A stretch of 64,000 nt of DNA, from the NCBI GenBank assembly GCA_024138025.1, contig JAMXBD010000392.1, positions 558,001-622,000 of the forward strand, written 5' to 3'. The DNA comes from Combretum micranthum (lineage: Eukaryota > Streptophyta > Magnoliopsida > Myrtales > Combretaceae). The notes beneath the pieces are model-generated. The model searched no databases and was not told the DNA's origin. It saw nothing but the letters and a program-made list of their open reading frames with translations. A program made the translations under genes and the position numbers. This document shows, piece by piece, positions 39,133 through 50,336 of the stretch. How positions within the stretch are numbered: position 1 is the first letter of the stretch; each line of letters begins with the position of its first letter.

Positions 39133-39150
39133 TTTAGATTAACTGCTTTT

Positions 39151-39158
39151 TTATAATA
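39151..39158. repeat. Target duplication TTATAATA, left copy
   Basis: TTATAATA at 39151-39158 is repeated exactly at 40183-40190. With T39150 and T40182 it could be read as a 9-base repeat. Confidence 0.85.
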
Positions 39159-40182
39159 AGGGAAAAGCTACTTTTGGTACTTGAAATTTGACAAAGTAGA
39201 CAATTAGGTACCTGAATTTCTGAAAAGACCAATTTCATACCCAAGCAACTTTTCGTGCCCCTTTTCATTGCCTCTGTTAACTCTTTTAAAAACTTCATCC
39301 TACGTAGACCTTTGAAACAATTACTATATGACATGTGTCAATTACTTAAAAAAAAAAAACCCATCTCCCTCTCTTCTAAAGCTACCATGAAACCTAACAC
39401 CAATATAATCACCATCTCGACACCTCTACCACTATAGCCTCCACAAGCTCTAAAAGCAGTCGACGACCGCTAACACTTTCCACATAACCCCACCGAAACC
39501 AACTAAATATCTACCATCAACACTCTCTCTCAGACTAAAGACACCTTTAACCACCCAATCACCAACCTTGACAAACAAACCACCATTCCCACCACCTTTA
39601 CAACCATAAACCACCATTGACTACCCCAGTTTAAACCCCCAAAACAAACCCAGAAGCACCACAAGACCAACCATCAAAACCACTACCTTCACCGCTTCAA
39701 GCTTACCACCATCGATTGACTTTGCTGACAACTGCCCACCACCTGAAACTATGATCAACCATCTGCAACCATCTCCAGTCAATACCAAGGTCCACAACCA
39801 CACTCTAAATCCTGTAACCATGAAAAACCATTGCTACCAAAGCCCCAAACCAACCCATGACCACTGTAAACTACTCACACTGCTTACCTCTATCATCACG
39901 TCACTGCACTTCACTTCAATACCCAAAACAAAATCGTTGTATACTAATTCCCATCCTTGAATTACAACTTTTGTTTTTCTTTTTGTAGAGAGAGAAGGCA
40001 ACATGAGAGAGAAAGAGGGTTTTAATTTTATTTTTCTATGGACAGGTGTCAGATCCTTATTGGTTCAAAGGTCCACGTAAGATGATGATGTTAACGTAGG
40101 TAGTAAAAATAAGCACAAAAAGTTTGCTTGAGAATGAATTGGTCTTTTTAAAAGTTCAAGTACCAAAAATGGCTTTTTCCCT
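39159..40182. mobile_element. 1-kb non-autonomous TIR transposon with a G-poor interior
   Basis: The ends AGGGAAAAGCTACTTTTGGT and ACCAAAAATGGCTTTTTCCCT are inverted copies, extending to GTACTTG/CAAGTAC and to GACCAATTTCATACCC/GAATGAATTGGTC further in. An exact 8-bp (or 9-bp) duplication flanks it. An 8-base duplication suggests hAT, and a 9-base one suggests Mutator-like. The TIR sequence does not settle it. The interior (39360-39960) is strikingly G-poor and rich in ACC/CCA on the plus strand. It has no convincing protein. Open frames on either strand there are low-complexity. Confidence 0.85.
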
Positions 40183-40190
40183 TTATAATA

Positions 40191-42479
40191 TTAATTAACG
40201 CTATTATTTACAAAAAATAACATGTAAGTACGCATCAGTTATTGAGATTTTGATGAAACTAAATATTGAACAATTAAATAAGTTTCATAAAAAACTTATA
40301 CTTGATAACCATAAAACTTAACTTAAAAATTTCAAATATACTACTCGTATGATCCATGTGTTAATGGATGTGTGTGACATTTTCTTGGCGTCTCTTTTAG
40401 TCTCATCTTTATCTTTGTGGGAGCTTGTTGCATGCTATCGCTTAGACACTTAGACATGGAGTTTAGATGCCAACATAATTAATATGTATCAATGTTTTTA
40501 AAATTTAAATGATAAGGTAGAATGTCCATATGATAATAGGTGTTTTTGGTTAGTGTTTTTCCTTTGCAGAATGAAGTACATACTCTTTAAAGGCTAAGTT
40601 TCATGTGCATAAGCCTAATCATTTCTAGATAGCATCCAGATGGCAAAGTATATGGCATTTGACTGGGGGAAAAATATTTGATGGTATGTACATGCGGTGA
40701 GAAATTGCCAATTGCATTTTAACATATAGATAAAATGGTGGATAGTTTTTAAAGTAACTACCATCATATGCCCAGATATTAGAATGTCATTGATAGTTAC
40801 ACACCAAATATATATTGCACATGGTGTGTAATACCCACTAAAACCTTTCTTTTGGCTAGGAATGCAAAAACTAGTCATTGAATAGCATTTAATGAAGGGG
40901 CAAAAAATTACAAATTGGACATCAACCATAATTCTTTAAGAGCTTATAAATAAGAAAGTTTTAGCATGTTACAAAACATTTGGATGGCTCATTATTTACT
41001 ATCTTAGAAATTTTATACTCTTTATGTTTGCAAATTCGAATAGATAGATTTGAGTAAGGCTATTAAGATTGTATTTGCAATATTGTTAAAAGACACTGCA
41101 TTTGTATTATTTGTGCATAATTATGTGAGATATGTTTACATACATGTCAGGATTGATTTGGTGACTAATAAAGTGTGCATGAAGTACTTGATTAAAAGCA
41201 TTGTTTATCCATAGAGAGTGGAGTGTATTCCAAACTCCATGTGGAATTCACTAACCCTATCTTTTTACATTTTAAGTACTTAATTCCTTCTTTGTTTATC
41301 TTGCTAATATTGTTTAATTTGTCAATTCAAGGTTAAAATAAAAAAAAATCAATAAAGTTAACCCTAAAAATATCATTCGCCTATCTTAAGCTTGGTTTAG
41401 TGTAATTTCATAAATTTTATAACAAATTGTTTCAATTGATTAATTATGTCAAATGAATCTATTAAATCATTTTAAATATGAAGTAATTTAATTTTTTATT
41501 ATTTCAATAAATCATGGCACTTGCTTATAATGAAGTAATAGATTTATGTATGTGAAGAAAAAAAGCTAGTAGAAAGAAATTAGTCCTAGATTTTTTTTTT
41601 TACATTAATGGTTTCCTTATAGATTTTCATTTACATAAAACATATATTTAATTATATACATAACACTAATTCAATTAAATATTTAGTATAGTTGTTTTGT
41701 TTGTGACATTTAGCTTGTAAATGCTAATATCTATATGTATACATATATAGATATGAAATACTAGTTTTTACTTAAGCAATTTTTGTAATAATGTTTTATT
41801 TAAATTGTATGTAACTTATATATGTATATGTGTGATATATGTAAAGATTTGTAATCACTGTGTATGTATAAACTTTTGCTTGATTTATTATAACTGTGAT
41901 ATATATAAACTATTATGAACTAAACTTATACAATTATACATATTATATACAATTATATCATAATAAACATGTTTTGTAATGTAAACTCAGATAAGAATTT
42001 TTTTTTCATATATTTAGTGAATTGATGCAAAATAGCTTTTAATTTATATTTTTATCTTTTCACTTTTTTATTTCAAAAACTGAGATGATAAAATAACTAT
42101 AGTCAAAGATTTCCTTTTTTTTTTTTCCATCAACAAAATTTTAAAAAACTAAAATTTATACATACATTTCTTTCGTTCCTTTTACTTATTATAGGTATGA
42201 ATCGCATGTAATCTCTACTCAAAAACCAACACTTAACTTTTCATCCTTTTTTTCTTTTATAATTAAACACACTAATCTTTTTTTTTTCCCAAAAATTGAT
42301 GCTTTCATCTTTTGGAAAACTAATTTGACAAATGATATGGAAGTTTAATTGATTTGGCATTCATGTGTTATTAAATATAATATACTTAATTAGAAAATGT
42401 GTATATAATATTTAAAATAGTTAAAAATTATAAACAAAAAGTAAAGAAATCTATATCTATTGAAATGTTATTTTGGGAT
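40191..42479. other. AT-rich intergenic region
   Basis: I see no gene. A 104-codon open frame on the minus strand at 40615-40929 has no recognisable motif. The 41650-42000 part is dominated by TATATGTATA-type low-complexity sequence. Confidence 0.4.
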
Positions 42480-42638
42480 GAGACACTAGAACAAGTCGGA
42501 CCTAGTCCAACCTTTTCTATTAATAGACTAACCTATCCACCTTTGAAAGCCTCAGAGAAATTTTAAGGAGGCAATCTAGTCCTTTTTCCATATCTTTGAC
42601 CAATTCTATAGGTTGTTCTTGAATTATTTGGCTAAGTC

Positions 42639-42652
42639 GGCTCTGATACCAA
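42639..42652 (-). other. Pararetroviral tRNA-Met primer-binding site
   Basis: The minus strand reads TTGGTATCAGAGCC, complementary to the 3' end of initiator tRNA-Met. It lies about 540 bases downstream of the presumed start of the genomic RNA. That is the usual spacing for the long caulimovirid leader. The viral sequence ends about 160 bases further on. Confidence 0.7.
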
Positions 42653-43217
42653 GTGGGGCTCATTTTGCAAGATTCAATAAACATAATTTGGATCATGTTT
42701 TCTGATAATCTAGTCATCAAAGTCAGAACAATATTGTTCAAGATGAATTTTAGTATAAAAAAACTAAATCAATTATATCCCAAACAAAACCAATAATTAT
42801 TATCAAGGCTAACATGAACAATATCATATTTAAAAATGTTCTTAATCCAAAATGAGTAGAATGTATTACTTTTGATTAACCATAGCCTTTACAGTTCACC
42901 AGCTCAAGATTGTGCCTTTAGCGGTCTCTTGACTTTAATAGCGACTTATGAGGAGCCAATACCTCCTAATTTTGTACTACAATTTCTAAGTGCAATACAT
43001 TCTATGTTTAAAAATTTATTAATGGTACACATGATCCTCATACAACTCAAGTGTGGAGCATACTATGAATCTCAGAAGATGGACTAGGCATCAAAACAAT
43101 TTCTTTCTTATGGGATTCAGAGAAACAAAAAGAGAATCTAGAAAGCCATTCATAGCAAAGCACACGATATCATTTCTAATATGGGATAAATGTAACCTTA
43201 ACTTAAATAAGGTCCTC

Positions 43218-43225
43218 TATTTATA
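43218..43225 (-). promoter_or_regulatory. TATA box of the pregenomic-RNA promoter (endogenous pararetrovirus)
   Basis: TATAAATA followed by GAGGACC on the minus strand matches the core of caulimovirid large-RNA promoters, where TATA is followed by a GAGGA-type stretch and a transcription start about 30 bases on. Upstream (43260-43450) lie further non-coding sequences that may hold enhancer motifs. Present activity is unknown. Confidence 0.55.
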
Positions 43226-43715
43226 ATAAGAAGAGTGAAGAAAGAAACAATTACAAATTATTACATGCATGACCAATAAAGATAAGATAAGGCTACAGTG
43301 TATAACGCCCATTTAGAAGTGACACAATGATAAGATAATAGCAGCTTTTTAAAAAGTAAAAGTAAAATCTCTACATTAACATTATAGTATTGATCCGACT
43401 CACATAAAGTGAGAAGAAGACGAATTGCTTTCTGGGGATCAATCAGAATCATCACCATTTCCTTTAAAGTCTAACCATGTGGGTATTGGTGCACTGTTCA
43501 TGATATTTTTTAGATAATCATCATACAGGTCTTGACTGTATCCAATAGGATCGGGATAAGCTTGAACTAGATGATTTGGTTTAGATTCTCTTTAACTTAG
43601 TCCAACTTGGTTTGTGTCCCTTAGCTGGTCTTTATTTCAAGCTTAAAACTTGGGTTCAACACATGTCTAGGATTCCTGTAGGAAAATATTACCAATATAC
43701 AACTCCAATGAAATT

Positions 43716-44020
43716 AATTACCAATATACCACACCAAAATAGCATTCAATAAACGGGACAAGTTTTTTTTATATGTAAATCACGATATACACATGCGATA
43801 TGATGTTTCTCTATCATTGCTATATCGTGTGTGTAAAAGGCGACACACGTATATTGCGTAAAAAAATCGCAACATAGCATGTATATCGCGACTACTAAAC
43901 GTGATATATGTATGAAAATAATACGTATATCGCTTCTTCCTTTCGCGATATAGGTACAGTACTGTAACTTTTGTATATCCTATTTTTAAGTCGCGATTTA
44001 GGAGTGGTATATTGATAATT
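43716..44020. mobile_element. 305-bp MITE with repeated TATCGCG / CGCGATAT motifs
   Basis: The ends AATTACCAATATACCACACC and GAGTGGTATATTGATAATT are inverted copies. Between them the short motifs CGATAT, TATATCGCG, CGCGATATA and TCGCGATTT recur about ten times in both orientations. The element lies in the non-coding part of the endogenous pararetrovirus. It encodes nothing, and its superfamily is not determined. Confidence 0.65.
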
Positions 44021-44339
44021 ATTTTTATATTGATTAAATAAGTAATTAATTTTTATAAGTGTCCTAAACTGAAAATTATTTCTTAAAACTCAACTAGGGC
44101 TTTATCTCTTTTTAGCTTTGTTTTTTCATAATCCTAGTTGTAATCCCATGAAACTTTAGATTCACAAGCTCTGGCCATTTTACTTTTAAGATTGTTATAT
44201 TTTGAATATAGAGTTTCCTTTGTAGCTTCCAATAATATCCATTGTTATCACATATATGAAAGAGCGCACCATCTAAGATTACATGATTTAGAATTAGATA
44301 GATCGAGGTCCTCTTGAGTTGGATCCTTTTTTTGCCTTA

Positions 44340-44690
44340 TTTAAATGATTAGCCTCAAATCTTCTCAGTTATACCTTGGACATTTTTCTTCTCTTTGTTC
44401 TAACCATGCCTGGATGATCACCCTTCAATCATAAATTGTATAGAACTACCTTAATAATTTTGCCAAAGGATGAATCGGTTTTCCTTTTTCATATGTGATC
44501 TCATAAAAGAATTTTAATGCCTTAATGGCTGGCATTTGGATGACAAAAGTGTAATGATGAAATAAGTACCAAGAAAACCGTTTTAATTCTTCTGGAAATG
44601 GATCCACAAAATGAAATATGCGAGGATGAATGAATGGATACTCTAGATGAATGCCATATAGTCTGAGCTTTAATCCTTAGTATTTTCTAA
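44340..44690 (-). pseudogene. Pararetroviral polyprotein C-terminal tail remnant
   Basis: The minus strand encodes a frame with PHIFHFVDPFPEELKRFSWY, then MPAIKALKFFYEITYEKGKP, and stops after KLLR. I take it as the region after RNase H in caulimovirid polyproteins, because it lies on the same strand in the expected position, beyond the insert at about 44700-45690. The family match is from general resemblance only. Confidence 0.45.
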
Positions 44691-44699
44691 AAATCAAGT

Positions 44700-45690
44700 A
44701 CTAATACTCCTAGATATTCAGATCAACAAAGCACATGAAGTTTGTTGAGGTCTGGATGATGAAGATGAAGACAGTCGATGCCTGGACGAACAAAGCACTT
44801 TATAACAGTCGAGGCCTAGATAATCTTCTATAGGATAAATGAAAAGATAAAAATCAAGTATTTCAATATATATGTCAAGCAAATTTTAAGGATAAATATC
44901 AAGCAACGAGCATCGATTTATTATGATCTTATCCAAGTTTACAACATCACTCTTTTTCAAATTTATTTCAAGGTATCTTTCAAAAGACATTCAAGATATC
45001 AATTCGCGACAAACAAGGAGAAGCTTATCCGATATCCTATAATAGATCTTTGAACGCATTTAAAGATATCATTTAAAAGATACAAAGATATCAACCCGTG
45101 ACAAACAAGGAGGAGTTTATCCAACATCCTTCAATGGTTTTTTGAATGTTGGAAGACAGGAGATATATATATATGTATATATATATAGGATTCAAAAAGG
45201 AGAGATATGATAATATACAAGAATAGAAAAACACGCTACAATAAGAACTTGACACACTCTCTCTCACTCAAAGTCTTCGGACTGATTTGTGCACTCAATT
45301 TCTTTGTTTCAACTTTATTACTCTTGCTCATTTCTTTGTTGATAGAAGGAACTTGTTGTTGCCTTCTAGCTTGATTATTTTACAAGATTGGGCTCCATAG
45401 TATCGATTTTAGCTTGAGGAAAACTGTGAGGATCTAGTAAAGTAAATTGTATTATATTGTAAATTGCTTTCATTAGATTAGTGGAACATACTCATGTGGA
45501 TTACAGGAAAAGTAGATTGATGCACAAGGCGGAACCACTATATAATGCAGACTTAGCTATTCTTCCCTACTCTTTTAATTCCTTGCATTTTCAATTTTGC
45601 TATAATTGCCAAACTTGTTCTCATGTGTTTAATTTAAAGGGGTTTTTTTTAATTTTAAAGGCTTAAATTTTCAAATTTTGATTATAATCA
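44700..45690 (+). repeat. LTR-like insert in the pararetrovirus
   Basis: This 1-kb non-coding stretch separates the RNase H region from the viral tail. It has a TATATATA core (45161-45189), a leader-like CTCTCTCTCACTCAAAGTC stretch, and an end (CAATTTAAGCCCCCTTCTT, near 45700) resembling plant copia LTR ends on the plus strand. No matching second LTR or target duplication was found, so both edges are approximate. Confidence 0.4.
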
Positions 45691-46615
45691 ATTTAAGCCC
45701 CCTTCTTATTATAGAAGTGGGACCAACATCACTTAAAGGTGCATGGATATCTCTCAGAAGCAGGTTATTAGGTAAAGAACAAAGTGATGGACTAATCTAT
45801 GCTCTTTTAGAACCAGTGGACTTAGTAGGGCTGATAATTTTGCTAAGGTTTGGAAAGAAAATCAGCAATTGAGTCTTTTTGCCTTGAAATGTGTTCAACT
45901 TTATAGGAATATTTTGAAAATCATTCCTACCATCTTAGTAACTGTGAATGTTACACTGTTTTCTGTTTGAATATAAGCATCTTAGGGAAAGAGCTCATGT
46001 CCATCTTAATCTTGAAATGAGATTCCATTAGATGGTATTCAAACTTTTGAATTGCATTTTTTTAGAGCAAGAATTTCCTTGAAAGTAGGGTGATAATGGA
46101 TTTCAGAATCCTCGAATCTACCGCTTTAGCATCCATATACATGCCTTTTGCCATTGGATTGTTTTAGGAGCACTATTCTCTAATATTTATCACTGGTATC
46201 AGTTTGTAAGATAAATTCCCCATCAGAAGGAATTTTTAATGGCGACAAATCTTGTAATTTTTGCTTTAGTAGCTGAACAACTCTTATTTGGTGGTCACCC
46301 AATTCCAAGTGATCATTTTTTAACATCTTGGAGAGTGGACTAGTCAATTTGAAAATTTGTGGAATAAAGTGTTTGAGATAGTTAATTATCCTAAAAATTG
46401 TTGCATCTGTTTGGTGGTGAGATTGGGATTAGGAAACTTAAGAAGTTCTTAGACTACATATGGTTCTAGTTGATAACAACCATCTTTTATCTTCATTCCT
46501 AAAAATTCCATCTCTGTTTAAGCTATCTGCATCTTCCTTTTGCTAACATTACTCCTTTAAAGATAACAATCTTGTAAAATCTTGAGAGTAGTTCAACATG
46601 GGCTTCTTCATCTAG

Positions 46616-46623
46616 GCTGTACG
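46616..46623. repeat. Target duplication GCTGTACG of hAT copy 3, left copy
   Basis: GCTGTACG at 46616-46623 is repeated exactly at 47320-47327. A perfect 8-base duplication is the hallmark of hAT transposition. Confidence 0.9.
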
Positions 46624-47319
46624 TAGAGGTGGGCAAGTGGGTTAAACAGGCCAACCCGGCCCGGGCCACTTTGGCCCGTTTAACCCACGGGCCAAAATTG
46701 CCTGACCCTAAACCAACCCACTTTAGCCCGTGGGTTAAACGGGCCAGCCCACTTTTTGACCCTTTTAACCCACTTACATATTTTGTGAGTTAAATGGGCC
46801 AAGTTGACCCATTTAACTTATTTATACTAATTGAATAAGATATATATATATATATATAATAAAAAATAGAGTTTTATAAGGTTATATATATTAATGATTA
46901 ATTTCATTATTATTTTAATTACTTTTTATATAAAAATAAGTTTTCTAAAATAACTTATTAGATAATATATTTCATTTAAAACAATAATAATATATTTTAT
47001 AAAATTTTATAGTACATGTGCATCAATTTGTCATTCTTTGTTATAATTAACACATAAATTTAATTTTAAGTATAAAAAATCTCAAGAATAACCTTCATTA
47101 ATACATATTTACCCTATAATTATTTATTTTATTTTTATAAAAGTGGGTTGGTGGGTCAACCCACTTAACCCGTGGGCTAGCCTACTTTGGCCCGCGGGTT
47201 AAGTGGGTTGGGTAAAATTAACCCACTTTTAAACGGGCTAAAAAAAGCTGGCCCTAACTCGCTTTTAAAGGGGGTTAAACGGGCTGGCCCGCGAGCCATA
47301 GCCCAGTTGTCCAGCTCTA
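46624..47319. mobile_element. Non-autonomous hAT element, copy 3 (youngest)
   Basis: The element starts TAGAGGTGGGCAAGTGGG and ends GTTGTCCAGCTCTA, with an exact 8-bp duplication outside. Both ends carry dense GGCCCGTTTAACCCACGGGCC-like inverted motifs (46640-46800 and 47150-47300) that could fold or bind transposase. The middle is AT-rich. It is 696 bp long and has no coding capacity. It is inserted in the RT of the endogenous pararetrovirus. Its exact duplication suggests that it is younger than copies 1 and 2. Confidence 0.9.
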
Positions 47320-47849
47320 GCTGTACGAAATAATATCATCTATGTAGATGACTGAATGATCAAGAATTGGATCAAGATTTTGCTTATCACGTTTTGGAAA
47401 AGTGAAGGTGTTGTCTTGAGTCCGACTAGTAACACTCTTCCTTGGTAGTGATGATTTGGGATATAGAATCCCGTCTTATACCTATCGTCAAGATGAATTC
47501 CGAGTTGCCATAAACTAGCTTTAAGATCAAAATTTGAAAATATTCTAGCCTTTGCGATGTTTTAGAAGATTGTGTTCCCATTAGGAATAGGAAACTTATC
47601 ATCTTGAACAAAGATTGTTTAACGACTGATAATTGATAACAAAACTTAGCTTGCTTGTAGCTTGTTCATACAATCTATTTATGTAAAAGGCTTCGCAATC
47701 CTGTTGTGAGTTTGATGTTTTGATCAGACCTTGTTTTAACAACTCTTGACATTCTTGCTTAATAAGCTTTGCATGTTCAGGGTTCATCTCCGAGTGGCTT
47801 ATTTTGGTTGGGTTGATGTCTTTACTATTTTTTAAAAGGTATCCTTACA

Positions 47850-48300
47850 ACCAATTCTTCATTTTTCTGTAGTGAATACTTGCATTTATTGTGAAATTCT
47901 GTGTGGTTCTTAGTATATGCTTCCTTTTTTAACTTCTCAATAATCTCCTGAATATTCACTTCTTGGATGGAGACTTCTGTATAGGGTAAAAAATACCTTT
48001 TAAACCTTAAACCTTTAGCATGAATTTTTAGTCTTAGAATTCGTTGAAGTATATCCCATTCAACAATAATATCCTTATTTAGTAATTGTGATCCAATGAT
48101 TGGTGTGATAATATAGGATCCTAAGAAAAATTAGATCTCGATGGATACACTCCTCACGTATACATTGAATTCTTCATTAAAGGTAGTGACAAAGGTTTTG
48201 TTGTGAGGTTTCCAAAATTTTTCAGGTAACACTCCAGGGTTGATTATACTTTCCACTATTCTTGTGTTAATAATCCTATCACCTGAATAGGTTTATTAGA
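47850..48300 (-). pseudogene. Pararetroviral aspartic protease remnant
   Basis: The minus strand carries RIVESIINPGVLPEKFWKPH and KTFVTTFNEEF, then VYVRSVSIEI and a GSQLLNKDIIVEWDIL segment. These resemble the protease domain that precedes RT in caulimovirids (the I-I-N-P-x-V-L-P and L-L-G-x-D-I-L parts). The D-T/S-G catalytic triplet just upstream was not seen intact. Stops interrupt the frame. Confidence 0.55.
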
Positions 48301-48587
48301 TTTGCTTATAATATTTCGATTGGAACATGTAGGGTTGGAAGAATGCTTTGGAATTCAAGGCATTGTTTCTTTTGTAGGTTGTACTAAGTATTATTCCTCT
48401 CCAAAATTTGCTAGATTTTCAACTGGACGTTGGACCGTTGGTGAGTAGACTTGAAGTAAGAATAAGGTCTCCTTTGAAAGCTCTTCTTCCTCTGAGAATA
48501 AGCACTTCAAATCTTCATCTTTGTCTACTTTGATTCTAGTTTAGTGGAAAATTAATTGTATCATATTTTGTGCTCCTTTGATGGATA

Positions 48588-49727
48588 TTATTTTGCATAA
48601 TGTCTCATTTTGTTGTAGATTAAGCATCGAGGAGACTTTTTCCCTTTTTGGGTTTTTTCTCTTAAAGTGTTTCCACTTTGCCTTCCTCCTTCTTTTGGGC
48701 TTAAAGGGTTTTGATATCGAAACTTTTTAGGAATGCTTCTTTTTCTTGGTTGAGTAGTCACATTCTTTATTAGAGTGCTTGCATTTAGTTTATAAGTCTT
48801 TTCTTTTGCACATTTTCTCAAGGACTTTTCTACCTTTTAGGTAGCCGTTGAATAGTTAATTCTTCTTACACATGTCATCTATCACTAGGTGTAGAGTTCG
48901 CTAGATTTCTCTAATAGGGACATCTATAATTTTTTGATCTTTTAGTTTGAAAAACTTCTCAACTCCGCTTGTAAGTGATTGAGGGATAGAGGAGAGAAAT
49001 GCTAGTTTAAGGGTTGAATCCGCTCCAAGCTGGTAGAATAATTGCACCATCTTCCTATAATGTAGATCTAAATATTTCCTTTTAAATGAGCGACATCTTC
49101 TCCAAAAAACTTCTTTTCTCTTAGCTTCTCTTGAGTCATCTAGGCTTCCTATTAGGAAAACATGAAGGATTTCGATCATGTAACTGAAATATGTCTGATC
49201 TAGGAATACTTGTTTGTCAGTGTAAGATCCAATCTTTTAATATTCCTTTAAATCTTGCCATAAATTCAGATAGTACTTCAAAATGGCTATTGTTTGTTAA
49301 GGATTTTGTGATCAACCAAACATGAAACTCTTGTAACCTTTCAAGCCATTTCGATTAAGGAATATCATCAATAGTAAAAGTAATATTACTATTTGGAAAA
49401 TATTTTTGTTGGATGATATGATCTAAGATCATATGTTTCCGATATCAATTCTTCATCTTCTCTTATCATAAGGATAGGGAGTCCAGCTGTGGACTCACCT
49501 AAGGAATTATTAGGACTCAAGCCAGAGAATGTATGGCTAGAATGGTTTGAACTTGCTTCCTTGGTGTCTTCTTCAAAACTTTGTTGGGTTGACTTAGAGG
49601 TTGATATTGCATTGTTAGTACTTTTGTCATCCTCTCGAGTTGAACTTTCCTCTGTCAAACTTTCTGATGTCCTTTCTACTTCTATTCCAACCATGGCTAT
49701 CTTTGGAAGTAGCTGGAGTTGGCTCAT
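48588..49727 (-). pseudogene. Pararetroviral coat-protein region remnant
   Basis: An acidic Ser/Glu-rich frame of 112 codons (49727-49389) is followed after breaks by an Arg/Lys-rich 92-codon frame (49179-48901) and a basic 77-codon frame (48821-48588). The last one ends in C-L-I-Y-N-K-M-R-H-Y-A-K, a degenerate C-x2-C-x4-H-x4-C knuckle whose second Cys is Tyr and whose frame stops before the last Cys. An acidic head, basic centre and terminal zinc knuckle are the layout of caulimovirid coat proteins. Confidence 0.6.
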
Positions 49728-49910
49728 GAAAATTTAACAGGATCGAAGATTTCCTGAGTTTTTTCCATGAAGAGGTTTGGATTTTTGGATTTTATCTCGA
49801 GGTATAACCATCACCTTCATTGCTTAGGTCTTAAGTTTGGTATAGATCTTGAGGGTTAGATATGAGCTTGTTTTTCTTTTATGTCTTATAGAAGGTTGTT
49901 TTCTAGGTTT

Positions 49911-50336
49911 TTACTTTCCCATCTCTTTTTCCTTCCTTCTCTTAATCTTGCCCCTCAATTCTACAATAGTTTGCTTTCTTGGAGAATCTTGTGGTTCAGA
50001 AACAAACAAAGAGGGTCTTGAAGGTTTATTTTGACCTCTAATACTTATTCCTATTCCAGGAGAAAACATGTCAAAACCGTATGGCATTCTACTTTGTTTT
50101 GCTTCTAATATGCTTATGTGTTCCTTCAAATTTTTAACTTCTATCTCCTTCTGTTCAATGAATTCAAAAAGCGACATTCTTGGAGTAGGAACACAGTATT
50201 TAACTTCCTCTAGTTGCTTGTATAGTATGGATATTTTCTTAGAAGTATCATCAACTATTTTTTTGACTAAGGTGAGTTTGGTGTGGATGTTCTCAATGTT
50301 AGACACAATCTTTTTCAGTATCCGATTTTGTGCCAT
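49911..50336 (-). pseudogene. Pararetroviral coiled-coil protein fragment (141-codon open frame)
   Basis: This is the longest unbroken frame of the viral copy. The product begins MAQNRILKKIVSNIENIHTK and has heptad-like Ile/Leu/Val spacing for about 90 residues, with a second helical part (EQKEIEVKNLKEHISILEAK). It ends in a basic RGKIKRRKEKEMGK tail. Coiled-coil regions of this kind lie between the movement and coat parts of several caulimovirids. The exact homologue is not identified. It may be open only by chance of decay. Confidence 0.5.

Larger units (their letters stand above)
32230..39135 (+). mobile_element. LINE-1 type non-LTR retrotransposon, decayed and interrupted twice
   Basis: An ORF1-like region (about 32230-34063) is followed by an ORF2 region beginning MNIASRNIRGLSDPIK (34097), which is the start of an L1 endonuclease. 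A reverse transcriptase region follows (about 36100-36800), and then a 3' region resembling the zinc-binding RT-associated domain (37700-37860, resuming at 38923-39132). A hAT element (34997-35597) and a copia LTR (about 37953-38915) interrupt it. Many stops and shifts make it inactive. I cannot fix its 5' end or its target duplication. Confidence 0.8.
45700..47800 (-). pseudogene. Pararetroviral reverse transcriptase / RNase H remnant
   Basis: The RT opens at about 47790 (HAKLIKQECQELLKQGLIK) and continues through a LSFVINYQSLN block and a DLKA.W.LGIHPDDRYKTG type stretch broken by shifts (47560-47440). The hAT element at 46624-47319 then cuts it. To the left, RNase H resumes with MEFLGMKIKDGCYQ (about 46500), FILQTD-type residues near 46240, and a C-terminal VEHISRQKDSIADFLSKP block (about 45900-45840). 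The catalytic Y-x-D-D region falls at or near the hAT insertion and was not clearly found. Stops are frequent. It is clearly non-functional. Confidence 0.75.

Noticed and set aside
39360..39960. Hydrophobic or Pro/Thr-rich open frames on both strands
   Set aside because: They are low-complexity frames inside a TIR element, caused by strong strand bias and not by coding selection.
40615..40929. 104-codon open frame on the minus strand
   Set aside because: It has no recognisable motif, an AT-rich setting, and no promoter or splice context. It is consistent with chance.
42639..43500. Primer site at 42639 considered as the start of a separate copia element with its LTR to the right
   Set aside because: No LTR end or gag adjoins it. 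Its strand, its spacing to the TATAAATA box and its position after viral RNase H fit the leader of the endogenous pararetrovirus better, though this is not certain.
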